Positions 17,131 to 27,507 of a stretch of DNA of 60,531 nucleotides are shown here, one piece after another. The stretch's first letter is position 1. The number at the start of each line of letters is the position of its first letter. Under the pieces are notes generated by a model, which did no database searches, was not told where the DNA came from, and worked only from the letters and a program-made list of their open reading frames with translations. The translations under genes were made by a program, and so were the position numbers. This DNA comes from Desulfuromonadaceae bacterium (GTDB lineage: Bacteria > Desulfobacterota > Desulfuromonadia > Desulfuromonadales > Desulfuromonadaceae): positions 1 through 60,531 of the forward strand of contig JAFGXV010000037.1 of assembly GCA_016936455.1 (NCBI GenBank), read 5' to 3'.

Positions 17131-17199
17131 TCGTCACGATCTGCCATCCAGCACTTCTTGAAAACTGCTCTCTGTTCTCTTCTCGATAAGGAGTCCTCT

Positions 17200-17958
17200 G
17201 TGAAGGTTGTTGCCATTATCCCGGCGCGCTATGCGTCGACCCGTTTTCCCGGCAAGCCGCTGGTCGATATCTGCGGAAAGCCGATGATTCAGCATGTGTA
17301 CGAACGGACCCGCCGGGCCACCTCTGTTGATCAGGTTCTGGTAGCAACGGATGATGAGCGGATTGCGTCTGTTGTCAGGTTCTTTGGTGGTGATGTCGTC
17401 CTGACCCGGTCCGACCACGAAACGGGTACGGATCGGTTGGCCGAAGTGGCCGAGGGGCTGGATTGCCAGCTGATTGTCAATGTACAGGGCGATGAGCCTC
17501 TGATTGATCCGGTGATGATTGATGAGGCGGTTGCACCGCTGCGGGCTGATGCGCAGTTGGTGATGGGGACGCTGATGACTCCGTTGCGCCATGTCGAGGA
17601 GTACGCCAATCCCAATGTGGTTAAGGTGGTGACAGATCGCCAGGGGCTGGCCCTGTACTTCTCTCGCGCACCGATTCCGTGTGGTCGGGAAATTGCTGAC
17701 ATCCGTCGATTGCTTGATGCGGTGCCGGTGCATAAGCATGTGGGATTGTATGTGTATCGTCGTGAGTTTTTGCTGAATTATGCCCGCCTTGCTCCAACCC
17801 CGCTGGAGCAGGCGGAAAAGTTGGAGCAGCTCAGGGCGCTGGAACATGGATTCCGCATTCATGTTGCCCGTACGCAGCGGCTGTCTCAAGGGGTTGATAC
17901 GCCTGAAGATCTGGAGCGGGTGCGCCAGCTGATGATGACGCCTTCGGCCCGGGGCTGA
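17200..17958 (+). CDS. kdsB: 3-Deoxy-manno-octulosonate cytidylyltransferase
   Basis: 252 residues from GTG 17200. This start is preferred because AAGGAG lies 6 bases before it and the protein then begins VKVVAIIPARYASTRFPGKPL, the invariant CMP-Kdo synthetase N-terminus. QLIVNVQGDEPLIDP (about 91-105) holds the Mg/CTP-binding Asp. YFSRAPIPCGRE and KHVGLYVYRREFL follow. It couples Kdo to CMP using CTP, in the cytosol. pyrG, which makes CTP, and kdsA/D/C follow, so substrate and product genes are grouped. Confidence 0.96.
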   Translation: MKVVAIIPARYASTRFPGKPLVDICGKPMIQHVYERTRRATSVDQVLVATDDERIASVVRFFGGDVVLTRSDHETGTDRLAEVAEGLDCQLIVNVQGDEPLIDPVMIDEAVAPLRADAQLVMGTLMTPLRHVEEYANPNVVKVVTDRQGLALYFSRAPIPCGREIADIRRLLDAVPVHKHVGLYVYRREFLLNYARLAPTPLEQAEKLEQLRALEHGFRIHVARTQRLSQGVDTPEDLERVRQLMMTPSARG

Positions 17959-18040
17959 TGCGTTGGTGTGGCGACTTTGTGCTTTTCATTTTCTGGCAAT
18001 GCCTGTAGTATTTCACTTTTGTTTCAACGGCTTAAGCTGA

Positions 18041-19687
<1,647 letters not shown>

Positions 19688-19689
19688 CC

Positions 19690-20517
19690 ATGACTTCAAT
19701 TAAGCCTGTTTCTATTGGTGATCTCCACCTGGGGGGTACCGGGCCCTTTACGTTGATAGCTGGTCCCTGTGCGCTGGAGGATCTCGACAGTTCACGGCGC
19801 ATTGCCGGTTTCATGAAAAATCTGACCGATCAGCTCGGGATCGGGTATGTGTTCAAGGGGTCTTACGATAAGGCGAACCGCACCTCTGTCGATGCGTTCC
19901 GCGGCCCCGGACTCAATGCGGGACTGGATATCCTGGCACGGATTAAAGAAGAGTTTTCGGTGCCGGTATTGTCCGATGTGCACGATGTCAGCCAGGTTGA
20001 GCTGGCAGCTCAGGTGCTTGATATTCTTCAGATTCCGGCTTTTCTGTGTCGACAGACCGATCTGCTGGTGGCGGCCGGAAATTCCGGCAAGGTTGTGAAT
20101 GTCAAGAAGGGCCAGTTTCAGGCACCCTGGGACATGAAGTCCGTGGTCGGAAAGCTCGAGTCCACCGGTAACCGTCAGATTCTGCTTACGGAGCGCGGTG
20201 CGTCATTCGGTTACAACAATCTGGTCGTCGATATGCGCTCGCTGGTGATCATGCGGGAAATGGGCTATCCGGTGATTTTTGATGCCACCCATGCCGTGCA
20301 GCTGCCTGGCGGTCAGGGCAGCTGTTCCGGTGGTCAGCGGGAATACGTTGGCGCCCTGTCGCGCGCTGCGGTGGCCATGGGGATTGACGGCCTGTTCTGG
20401 GAAGTGCACGAAGATCCCGCCTGTGCTTTGTGTGATGGGCCAAACTCGCTTTATCTGCGTGATCTCAAAGCGTTGCTGCAGCCGTTACTCGAAATTGACG
20501 CGGTGGTGAAACGGTGA
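19690..20517 (+). CDS. kdsA: 3-Deoxy-8-phosphooctulonate synthase
   Basis: 275 residues. It condenses arabinose 5-phosphate with PEP to Kdo 8-phosphate. Seen blocks are LIAGPCALED (about 18-27), FKGSYDKANRTS (about 54-65), RGPGLNAGLDIL, the VNVKKGQFQAPWDM block (about 137-150) and VIFDATHAVQLPGG (about 195-208). The residue in KGQF(Q)APWDMK is Gln rather than the metal-binding Cys of metal-dependent KdsA, although the active-site register should be checked. It starts two bases after pyrG and its stop overlaps the kdsD start. Confidence 0.96.
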   Translation: MTSIKPVSIGDLHLGGTGPFTLIAGPCALEDLDSSRRIAGFMKNLTDQLGIGYVFKGSYDKANRTSVDAFRGPGLNAGLDILARIKEEFSVPVLSDVHDVSQVELAAQVLDILQIPAFLCRQTDLLVAAGNSGKVVNVKKGQFQAPWDMKSVVGKLESTGNRQILLTERGASFGYNNLVVDMRSLVIMREMGYPVIFDATHAVQLPGGQGSCSGGQREYVGALSRAAVAMGIDGLFWEVHEDPACALCDGPNSLYLRDLKALLQPLLEIDAVVKR

Positions 20518-21497
20518 TGATGAAGACGCAGGATCTGGTTCAGGATGCGCTGCAGACGCTCGAAATTGAAGCGCAGGCGGTGCTGGCGCTCAAAGAGCGG
20601 ATTGGTGACGCGTTTTGTGATGCGATTTCCCTGATGGCGGAATGCCAGGGGCGGGTGGTCATCACCGGGATGGGCAAGTCCGGACTGATCTGTCAGAAGA
20701 TCGCGGCTACCATGGCTTCGACCGGTACACCGGCATTTTTTCTTCATCCGGCAGAGGGGATCCACGGCGATCTCGGCATGTTGATGAAGGGTGATGTTGT
20801 TCTCGCTGTATCCAATTCCGGCGAGACGGAAGAGATCCTGCGGATACTGCCGGTCATCAAGCGCCTGGGTCTCAAGTTGATCACCATGAGCGGGAACCCC
20901 GCCAGCACCCTGAGCCGTGCCGGCGATGTGTCGCTGGATATCTCGGTCGACCGTGAGGCCTGTCCGCTCGGGCTGGCGCCTACGGCCAGCACGACCGCCA
21001 CACTGGCCATGGGGGATGCGCTGGCCATTGCCCTGCTGCGGATCCACGAGTTCAAACCGGAGGATTTTGCCCTGTTTCATCCGGGCGGGGCTCTGGGCAA
21101 GCGCCTGCTGCTGCGGGTGGATGACCTGATGCATCGGGATCAGGCCGTGCCGCTGGTTTCACTGCAGACGACGGTCAAGGAGGCGCTGTTTGAAATTACC
21201 CATAAGAAGCTGGGTGTGACGGGGATTGTCGATCGTGACGGTGGCTTGGTCGGCGTGTTCACCGACGGTGATCTGCGGCGCTGTCTGGAAGGTTGTCTCA
21301 GTTGCCTTGAGGGATCGATTGAGTCGGTTATGTGCCGCCACCCGAAACGGATTCTCCGGCACAATCTGGCAGCGAAAGCGCTTCAGCGGATGGAGGAGTA
21401 TCAGATTACCTCTCTGTTTGTCTTTGAGCAGGAAGAGGACCGGGTGCCGGTGGGGATTATTCATCTGCATGATCTGCTGAAAGCGGGAGTGGTATGA
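20517..21497 (+). CDS. kdsD: Arabinose-5-phosphate isomerase
   Basis: 326 residues from ATG 20517, overlapping the kdsA stop by one base (TGATG); GTG 20514 in the same frame is also possible. An N-terminal SIS sugar isomerase domain (VVITGMGKSGLICQKIA, SNSGETEEILRILP, ASTTATLAMGDALA) is followed by two CBS repeats from about residue 205 (DLMHRDQAVPLV; VMCRHPKRIL). It converts ribulose 5-phosphate to arabinose 5-phosphate, the KdsA substrate. KpsF and GutQ paralogues look alike, but the context makes KdsD the clear choice. Confidence 0.96.
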   Translation: MMKTQDLVQDALQTLEIEAQAVLALKERIGDAFCDAISLMAECQGRVVITGMGKSGLICQKIAATMASTGTPAFFLHPAEGIHGDLGMLMKGDVVLAVSNSGETEEILRILPVIKRLGLKLITMSGNPASTLSRAGDVSLDISVDREACPLGLAPTASTTATLAMGDALAIALLRIHEFKPEDFALFHPGGALGKRLLLRVDDLMHRDQAVPLVSLQTTVKEALFEITHKKLGVTGIVDRDGGLVGVFTDGDLRRCLEGCLSCLEGSIESVMCRHPKRILRHNLAAKALQRMEEYQITSLFVFEQEEDRVPVGIIHLHDLLKAGVV

Positions 21498-22012
21498 TAA
21501 AAGAGCGTATTGCTGCGATTCGGTTACTGTTGCTGGATGTCGATGGCGTCATGACGGACGGGCGCATTATCTACGACAATCAGGGCGTCGAAACCAAGAT
21601 GTTTCACGTACGGGACGGCCATGGTCTGAAGCTGCTGCAGCGTGCGGGGGTTCAGGTCGGAATCATTACCGGTCGGGAGTCGCAGGTTGTGATCAAGCGG
21701 GCGCAGGAACTGGGAATCGAATATCTCTACCAGGGCGCGAAAAATAAGCTCGAATGTTACGAAGATATTCTGCGGCGTACTGGTTTGTCTGATGAGCAGA
21801 TCGCCTATGTTGGAGATGACCTGGTCGATCTGCCTGTTCTGCGACGGGTCGGGTTTGCCGTTGCGGTCGCGGACGGCGTCGAGGAGATCAGGCCGTACGT
21901 TGATTATGTCACCAGTCGCTGTGGCGGCTGTGGGGCGGTACGCGAGGTCTGTGATCTGCTGCTGAAACAGTCGGGACGCTGGCAGCAGGTGACGCAGCGT
22001 TACTACGAATAG
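21494..22012 (+). CDS. kdsC: 3-Deoxy-D-manno-octulosonate 8-phosphate phosphatase
   Basis: 172 residues, the compact tetrameric HAD phosphatase without a cap. The nucleophile Asp lies in LLLDVDGVMTDGRI (about 12-25), GIITGRESQVV gives motif II, and YVGDDLVDLPVLR motif IV. It releases phosphate from Kdo 8-phosphate before KdsB acts. The C-terminal CGGCGAVREVCDLLL tail matches KdsC proteins. It overlaps kdsD by four bases. Confidence 0.96.
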   Translation: MIKERIAAIRLLLLDVDGVMTDGRIIYDNQGVETKMFHVRDGHGLKLLQRAGVQVGIITGRESQVVIKRAQELGIEYLYQGAKNKLECYEDILRRTGLSDEQIAYVGDDLVDLPVLRRVGFAVAVADGVEEIRPYVDYVTSRCGGCGAVREVCDLLLKQSGRWQQVTQRYYE

Positions 22013-22021
22013 GTTGCCGGG

Positions 22022-22627
22022 ATGCCGATGAGCCGTCAACAGCTACGGCGTTTTTTGTTGCTGGCGCTGATCTTCTTCTGCGCGGCCATGGTTGGGTTGG
22101 TGTTTTTTTCGCGCCGGGCGCCGGGGCCGCAGCAGATTGTTGAAGAGATCAAGATGGATGCGGATGTGGCGCTGGAGAGCTTCAGCTATCCCGAATCGCG
22201 CGACGGGGTTGCGCAGTGGACGTTGGAAGCGGATTCCGCCCACCACGATCTTCAGGCGGATGCGACGCATCTGGAGGGGGTTCGCTTTCATTTGTTCAAT
22301 GGCGGGCAGGGCGGAGATATTCTGCTGACGGCCCAACAGGGTGAGGCGGCCATCGAGCGCCGCGTTGTCACGGTTTCGGGTGACGTTGAGCTGCATACGG
22401 CGGAAGGCTATCAACTGACAACCGCCCGGCTCAACTACCAGGGTGAGCAGGGGGCGCAAGGCATGGTTCAGACAGACGAGCCGGTGTCCATGCGCTCGGC
22501 CATGCTGCACCTGACCGGACGCGGGCTGTCGTATGATGTGGCTCGGCGCCGATTGAAGATTCCGGCGCAGGTTCGCGCTGTTCTGTATCCGCAGGTTCCG
22601 CGGGATAAACGCACAATGGGAGAGTGA
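22022..22627 (+). CDS. lptC: LPS export protein LptC
   Basis: 201 residues. A short cytoplasmic start is followed by one membrane helix (about 10-30, LLLALIFFCAAMVGLVFF) and a periplasmic beta-jellyroll ending near residue 190. Recognisable LptC pieces are the segment around WTLEADSAHHDL and a later ITAQQGEA-like GEAAIERRVVTVSGDVELHT. LptC passes LPS from the LptBFG transporter to LptA. It lies nine bases after kdsC and overlaps the region before lptA. Confidence 0.88.
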   Translation: MPMSRQQLRRFLLLALIFFCAAMVGLVFFSRRAPGPQQIVEEIKMDADVALESFSYPESRDGVAQWTLEADSAHHDLQADATHLEGVRFHLFNGGQGGDILLTAQQGEAAIERRVVTVSGDVELHTAEGYQLTTARLNYQGEQGAQGMVQTDEPVSMRSAMLHLTGRGLSYDVARRRLKIPAQVRAVLYPQVPRDKRTMGE

Positions 22628-22629
22628 CA

Positions 22630-23151
22630 ATGCCATTACGAATTGGGGTTCTCATCCTGTTTTCCTGTCTTCTGGCCAGCGCATCACCTCTTCTGGCGGC
22701 GGAGTCACAGCGGCATGATGCGTCGAGCCCGATCGACATTACAGCAGATCGTCTTGAGGCGGATGATCAGGCCGGTTATTTCATTTTTGAGGGCCGGGTT
22801 CAGGCAAAACAGGATAATGCGATCATCTATGCTAAAACCCTGACAGTTTACTATGACCAGGTTCCCGTATCCGGTGCCGAAAAGGGGCAGGCGCAGCGTC
22901 GCATCGAGCGGGCCGTGGCGGAAGGGGATGTGAGGATCGTTCAGCAGGACCGGATTGCGACCGGACAAAAAGCGGAATTTTTTCAGTCCCAAGGCTACGT
23001 GGTGCTGACCGGTTCACCGAAAGTGCTTCAGGGTGAGAGCCAGGTCGCAGGTGAGCGAATCACGGTCTATCTTGATGATAACCGCAGCGTTGTTGAGGGG
23101 GGCGATCAGGGGCGGGTGCGCGCCCTGTTTGTGCCGGAGAAAAAACAGTGA
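22630..23151 (+). CDS. lptA: LPS transport periplasmic protein LptA
   Basis: 173 residues from ATG 22630; GTG 22624 in frame overlaps the lptC stop. A signal peptide ends near LLAAESQ (about 25). The OstA-type beta-jellyroll follows with [14 protein letters not shown], a classic LptA opening, [19 protein letters not shown], then [21 protein letters not shown] and [11 protein letters not shown]. LptA polymerises into the periplasmic bridge that carries LPS to LptD. lptD is not in the window. Confidence 0.92.
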   Translation: MPLRIGVLILFSCLLASASPLLAAESQRHDASSPIDITADRLEADDQAGYFIFEGRVQAKQDNAIIYAKTLTVYYDQVPVSGAEKGQAQRRIERAVAEGDVRIVQQDRIATGQKAEFFQSQGYVVLTGSPKVLQGESQVAGERITVYLDDNRSVVEGGDQGRVRALFVPEKKQ

Positions 23152-23876
23152 CCGTTCATCAGTTGCGGGCTGAAGGATTAGTGAAGTCCTATCGCAAGCG
23201 CTGCGTTGTTAATCATGTGGCGCTGTCGATACAGTCCGGCGAAGTTGTCGGTCTGCTCGGCCCGAACGGTGCTGGAAAGACGACTTCGTTTTACATGATC
23301 GTTGGTCTGGTGCGCCCCGATGGGGGGCAGGTGTTCCTCGATGAGCAGGAGGTGACGGACTGGCCCATGTATCAGCGCGCTGCCGCCGGGGTTGCTTACC
23401 TGCCGCAGGAAGCTTCGATTTTTCGCAAGATGAGCGTGCGCGAGAATCTGCTGGCGATTCTGGAATACCATCTCGATGACGCGGAACTGCGTCTGCAGCG
23501 TCTTGACACGCTGCTGGATGAATTTCGTCTGCGCCATGTCGCCGATTCGCCGGGCTATGCCTTGTCCGGAGGGGAGCGACGTCGGACCGAAATTGCCCGC
23601 GCACTGGTCATTGATCCGCGCTTTATTCTTCTCGACGAGCCCTTTGCCGGCATTGACCCTCTGGCGGTGATCGATATCCAGGGCATTATCACTCAACTCA
23701 AACAGCGCGGAATCGGGGTTCTGATTTCCGATCACAACGTTCGTGAGACGCTCGGTGTCTGTGACCGGGCCTATATTCTCAATGCCGGGGAAGTGCTGGA
23801 GCATGGAACGCCACAGCATATCGCCGATAGCCCCATGGCACGCGAAATCTACCTTGGCGAGGATTTCCGGCTGTAA
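23148..23876 (+). CDS. lptB: LPS export ABC transporter ATPase LptB
   Basis: 242 residues from GTG 23148, overlapping the lptA stop by four bases. Walker [18 protein letters not shown] is near residues 38-54, the Q-loop at [13 protein letters not shown] (about 83-95), the signature [15 protein letters not shown] (about 140), Walker [17 protein letters not shown], and the switch His in [10 protein letters not shown]. The arrangement is LptB-specific. It powers LPS extraction together with LptF and LptG, whose genes lie 13 kb away on the other strand. Confidence 0.97.
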   Translation: MTVHQLRAEGLVKSYRKRCVVNHVALSIQSGEVVGLLGPNGAGKTTSFYMIVGLVRPDGGQVFLDEQEVTDWPMYQRAAAGVAYLPQEASIFRKMSVRENLLAILEYHLDDAELRLQRLDTLLDEFRLRHVADSPGYALSGGERRRTEIARALVIDPRFILLDEPFAGIDPLAVIDIQGIITQLKQRGIGVLISDHNVRETLGVCDRAYILNAGEVLEHGTPQHIADSPMAREIYLGEDFRL

Positions 23877-23964
23877 AAAATGTCGCTAACGTATTAGGAT
23901 GAAAAAAGAAGTAAGGATTATCACCCACGACGGGTGGTGCGGATAGAGGATTCAGTAGAGACCT

Positions 23965-25410
23965 ATGGCCTTAGAACTGCGCCAGCAATTAAAGCTCAGC
24001 CAGCAACTGGTGATGACACCGCAGTTGCAGCAGGCGATCAAGCTGCTCCAGCTGTCGCGTGTTGAACTGGAAGAGGTCGTCAGCCAGGAGCTGGAAGAAA
24101 ATCCGGTGCTCGAAGACAGCCCCGAGGTTGAGCCGTCTGATGTGCAGCGTGCTGAGGAGCCTGCTCCGGGTGAAATTGCCGAAACGCCTGCGACTGAGGT
24201 GACCCAGGAGGTGAGCGAGGCCGATGGGCTGGCGCAGATTGATGACTGGCAGACCTATCTGCAGGGCTACTCTCAGGGGGGCAGCATTGCCGAGAGTTTC
24301 GATGATGACGATTATCCTTCCTACGAGAATCTGCTGACGCCGAAAGCTTCGTTGTTCGATCACCTGATGTGGCAGCTGAAGATGTCGAACCTGGATGAGG
24401 AAGAGAAATGTGTCGCTGCGCTGATTATTGGGAATATCGATGATCGCGGCTATCTGACCCAGACTCTCGAAGAGCTTTCGATTCAGGGTAACTGCAGCGT
24501 GGAGATGGTCGACGATGTGCTGTCCGAAATCCAGCAGTTCGATCCGGCCGGTGTGGCAGCGCGGAATCTGAGCGAATGTCTGCATCTGCAACTCAAGGCT
24601 CTGGGATTGCAGAACTCGCTGGCAGATCGTCTGATTACCCAGCATGCGACGGAGCTGGAGGAGCGTCGCTATCCGGCCATTGCCAAACAGTGTCGCGTCA
24701 GCCTTGACGAGGTTCTTGATGCCGCGCGTCTACTGTCAACCCTTGATCCGCAGCCGGGGAGTCCGTACAACGCCAGTGATGTCCATTACATTACGCCGGA
24801 TATTTTTGTCCACAAGATTGGTGAGGACTATGTTGTGTCACTGAACGACGATGGCCTGGCCAATTTACGTATCAGCTCCTATTACTCGAGTCTTTCCGGC
24901 AAGTCAGTTGATGCCAAGACCAATGAATACATTCAGGAAAAGATGCGCGGTGCTTTGTGGCTGATCAAGAGTATCCATCAGCGTCAGCGTACTATTTACC
25001 GGGTCACGAAAAGCATCGTCAAGTTTCAGCGGGATTTTTTCGATAATGGAGTGAGCCACCTGAAGCCGCTGGTGCTGCGCGATGTGGCCGAAGATGTGGA
25101 AATGCATGAGTCCACCATCAGCCGGGTCACCACCAACAAGTATGTGCAGACGCCTCAAGGGTTGTTTGAACTGAAATACTTTTTTAACAGCGGCATAGGA
25201 ACAACGGATGGTGACGCTATTGCGTCGGAATCGGTGAAAACACGGATTAAACAGATCGTTGCCGCTGAAAATCCCAAAAAGCCCTACTCTGACCAGAAAT
25301 TGGTTGATATGCTGGCGGATGAGGGAATTGACATCGCCCGGCGTACTGTTACAAAATACAGGGAAATGCTCGGAATTGCGTCTTCTCCGGCGCGAAAGCG
25401 CCTATTTTAA
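23965..25410 (+). CDS. rpoN: RNA polymerase sigma-54 factor
   Basis: 481 residues. The Gln/Leu-rich activator-interacting region I (LRQQLKLSQQLVMTPQLQQ, then LQQAIKLLQLSRVELEE) opens the protein. An acidic region II (about 50-110) follows, then the core-binding domain, the HTH near ISRVTTNKYVQTPQG (about 380) and the RpoN box IARRTVTKYREMLGI near the C-terminus (about 455-470). It recognises -24/-12 promoters and needs an AAA+ activator. It follows lptB by 88 bases and is followed by hpf and ptsN, an arrangement widespread in proteobacteria. Confidence 0.98.
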   Translation: MALELRQQLKLSQQLVMTPQLQQAIKLLQLSRVELEEVVSQELEENPVLEDSPEVEPSDVQRAEEPAPGEIAETPATEVTQEVSEADGLAQIDDWQTYLQGYSQGGSIAESFDDDDYPSYENLLTPKASLFDHLMWQLKMSNLDEEEKCVAALIIGNIDDRGYLTQTLEELSIQGNCSVEMVDDVLSEIQQFDPAGVAARNLSECLHLQLKALGLQNSLADRLITQHATELEERRYPAIAKQCRVSLDEVLDAARLLSTLDPQPGSPYNASDVHYITPDIFVHKIGEDYVVSLNDDGLANLRISSYYSSLSGKSVDAKTNEYIQEKMRGALWLIKSIHQRQRTIYRVTKSIVKFQRDFFDNGVSHLKPLVLRDVAEDVEMHESTISRVTTNKYVQTPQGLFELKYFFNSGIGTTDGDAIASESVKTRIKQIVAAENPKKPYSDQKLVDMLADEGIDIARRTVTKYREMLGIASSPARKRLF

Positions 25411-25430
25411 CTTATATCCAGGGAGGTTTT

Positions 25431-25976
25431 ATGCAAATAGCGGTGACATTCCGTCACATGGACTCCAGCGATCCACTGCGTACCTACGCCGAAGAGAAAC
25501 TGGCCCGTGTCAACAAATACATCGAAGAGCCTATTGATGCGCAGGTGGTTCTGACCGTCGAGAAGAAAATCCGTCACAATGCCGAGGTGGCCTTGGTTGC
25601 CAAGGGCATCACCATCAAGGCCTCGGCGGAAGCGGAAGACATGTATGCGGCGCTGGATGATGTTGTTGACAAGATTGAACGCCAGCTGAAACGCTACAAG
25701 GAAAAGCTCAAGAGTCACACCCCGCGCAAGGGCCGCGCGCGGAATGTGACCAAGACTGTTATTGAAGCCGCCAGTATCGATCTTGGCGCTCCCGAGCCCA
25801 AGATTGTCAAAACCCAGAGTTTTCCGGTCAAGCCGATGTCGATTGACGAGGCCGTTATGCAGATGGATCTCCTGGACAAGGACTTTCTGGTGTTTACCGA
25901 TGACGCCACAGAGGAAGTCAATGTAATCTACCGTCGTAAGGACGGTAACTATGGACTGATCGTTCCCCAAAAATAA
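25431..25976 (+). CDS. hpf: Long-form ribosome hibernation promoting factor
   Basis: 181 residues, the long form. An N-terminal 30S-binding domain (residues 1 to about 95: VTFRHMDSSDPLRTYAEEKL, VEKKIRHNAEVAL, MYAALDDVVDKIERQL) is joined by a basic linker (about 100-115) to the C-terminal dimerisation domain, ending FTDDATEEVNVIYRRKDG. Long HPF alone makes 100S ribosome dimers in stationary phase. A binding site GGGAGG precedes the ATG. A terminator-like hairpin follows before ptsN. Confidence 0.95.
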   Translation: MQIAVTFRHMDSSDPLRTYAEEKLARVNKYIEEPIDAQVVLTVEKKIRHNAEVALVAKGITIKASAEAEDMYAALDDVVDKIERQLKRYKEKLKSHTPRKGRARNVTKTVIEAASIDLGAPEPKIVKTQSFPVKPMSIDEAVMQMDLLDKDFLVFTDDATEEVNVIYRRKDGNYGLIVPQK

Positions 25977-25983
25977 CAGCATG

Positions 25984-26019
25984 CGCCGGAGGCGGGGCTG
26001 TCCCCGTTTCCGGCGTTTT
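25984..26019 (+). terminator. Hairpin with T-tract between hpf and ptsN
   Basis: Outer stem CGCCGGA (25984-25990) / TCCGGCG (26009-26015), with an inner GGGG/CCCC pairing, is followed by TTTT. It could end or attenuate transcription from rpoN-hpf into ptsN-hprK. Confidence 0.7.
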
Positions 26020-26040
26020 AAACGCGCGTACTGTAGGATA

Positions 26041-26499
26041 ATGAATATCGTTGAATTACTAGACCCGGCAGCGGTTGAAGGTGAGATCCGATCGACCTGC
26101 AAGGATGACCTGCTCGAGGAGATGACCGCCGTTATGTTGCGCGCTGCGCCCGAACTCAACCGTGGCGAGGTGCTTGAGGTGCTCAGAGAGCGTGAGCGGC
26201 TCGGCAGTACCGGGATCGGTGAAGGCGTTGCCATTCCGCATGGCAAGTTGAAGAACGTGGAGCAATTGCTGCTGGCATTTGGTCGCAGCCGTCAAGGCGT
26301 TGATTTTGATTCGATGGACGGTAAACCGGCTCACCTGTTTTTTCTGCTGGTGGCGCCGGAGGATTCCGTCAGTATCCATCTCAAGACCCTGGCCCGGATA
26401 TCAAAACTGCTCAAAGATGAAAAAGTCCGGGAGAAATTGCTGACCGCCCCGACATCGGAAAGTCTCTATAAAATTATCTGTGACGAAGATTCAGCCTGA
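26041..26499 (+). CDS. ptsN: Nitrogen-PTS EIIA-like protein PtsN
   Basis: 152 residues from ATG 26041; the in-frame codons upstream encode an Arg-rich stretch through the hairpin and are not believable. It is a single EIIA-Ntr/fructose-type domain with the phosphorylated His in STGIGEGVAIPHGKL (His about 66), followed by FFLLVAPEDSVSIHLKTLARIS. It accepts phosphate and acts as a regulator rather than a transporter. The rpoN-hpf-ptsN order is conserved in many proteobacteria. HPr and Enzyme I are encoded 4.3 kb downstream and are the probable donors. Confidence 0.95.
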   Translation: MNIVELLDPAAVEGEIRSTCKDDLLEEMTAVMLRAAPELNRGEVLEVLRERERLGSTGIGEGVAIPHGKLKNVEQLLLAFGRSRQGVDFDSMDGKPAHLFFLLVAPEDSVSIHLKTLARISKLLKDEKVREKLLTAPTSESLYKIICDEDSA

Positions 26500-26519
26500 C
26501 AGTTTGAGGAATTGTTGCC

Positions 26520-27494
26520 GTGGCCAAACTCTGTGTTCGTCAATTGATGGAAGAGGAAGATACCGGACTGGAGCTTGAAGTGCTCTCCGGATCGGGCGGC
26601 CTCGGACGGTTTATCGAATCCCACCGCATTCAAAAACCCGGCTTGGCGCTGGCCGGGCATTTCAGTTATCTTCATCCCAACCGCCTGCAGGTTCTCGGCT
26701 CGACGGAACTGAGTTATCTCAGTAAGCTGCCGGCGGAAGTCGCGGAAAAAAATGTTGAGCAATTCTGCTCGCTGGGTTTTTCCTGTCTGATTGTCACCAA
26801 GGGTCAGAATGTTCCGCCTGTTCTGCTGGAGAAAACGGAAAAGTATTCCGTTCCCCTGCTGCGCACGCGCATGAAGAGCTCGGCTTTTATTTCGTTGATC
26901 AGCCGTTTTCTTGAAGAACGCCTGTTGCCGTCGACGTCGGTTCACGGAGTGCTGATTGATGTTTTCGGTGTCGGTGTTCTGCTGATGGGCCAGAGCGGGA
27001 TCGGTAAAAGTGAGTGCGCCCTGGATCTGGTGTTGCGTGGCCATCGTCTGGTTGCTGATGACGTGGTGAAAATGAGGACGAAATTGCCGGCTGTTTTGTT
27101 TGGCGAGGGCAATGACCTGCTTCATTATCACATGGAAATCCGTGGGCTTGGGATCATCAATATAAAACACCTGTTCGGTGTCGCGGCGATTCGCGAACGC
27201 AAGAAGGTGGATCTGGCCATCGAACTGGTGGAATGGCAGAGTGGCGAAAATTACGATCGACTCGGTCTGGATGAACAATATTACGAATTGCTCAACATCC
27301 GGATTCCGCTGCTGAAGGTTCCTGTCTGTCCCGGACGTAATATCTCTTCCATTATCGAAGTGGCCGCGCGGAATCAACTGCTCAAGGAAATGGGCTACCA
27401 CAGTGCCCGCGAATTTCAGGACCGGCTTGAAAGGCGCATTGCCGAGACGGCAGAACTGCACTCCCACGTTATTATTGGCGACAGCCTCGAATAA
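26520..27494 (+). CDS. hprK: HPr kinase/phosphorylase
   Basis: 324 residues from GTG 26520. An N-terminal HprK domain (about 1-130) leads to the kinase domain with P-loop LLMGQSGIGKSECAL (about 154-168), LVLRGHRLVADDVV with catalytic residues, and the family signature EIRGLGIINIKHLFG (about 202-216), then CPGRNISSIIEVAA. It phosphorylates or dephosphorylates HPr on Ser46. Its target in this window, HPr at 30753-31019, has Ser exactly at position 46 in NGKSIMGI. Full-length HprK together with a complete PTS is found mainly in Firmicutes and some proteobacteria. Confidence 0.97.
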   Translation: MAKLCVRQLMEEEDTGLELEVLSGSGGLGRFIESHRIQKPGLALAGHFSYLHPNRLQVLGSTELSYLSKLPAEVAEKNVEQFCSLGFSCLIVTKGQNVPPVLLEKTEKYSVPLLRTRMKSSAFISLISRFLEERLLPSTSVHGVLIDVFGVGVLLMGQSGIGKSECALDLVLRGHRLVADDVVKMRTKLPAVLFGEGNDLLHYHMEIRGLGIINIKHLFGVAAIRERKKVDLAIELVEWQSGENYDRLGLDEQYYELLNIRIPLLKVPVCPGRNISSIIEVAARNQLLKEMGYHSAREFQDRLERRIAETAELHSHVIIGDSLE

Positions 27495-27507
27495 AGGAGC
27501 CGGGACG

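Noticed and set aside
23927-23940. CACCC/GGGTG hairpin before rpoN
   Set aside because: Only 5 bp, with no T run and no other regulatory sign.
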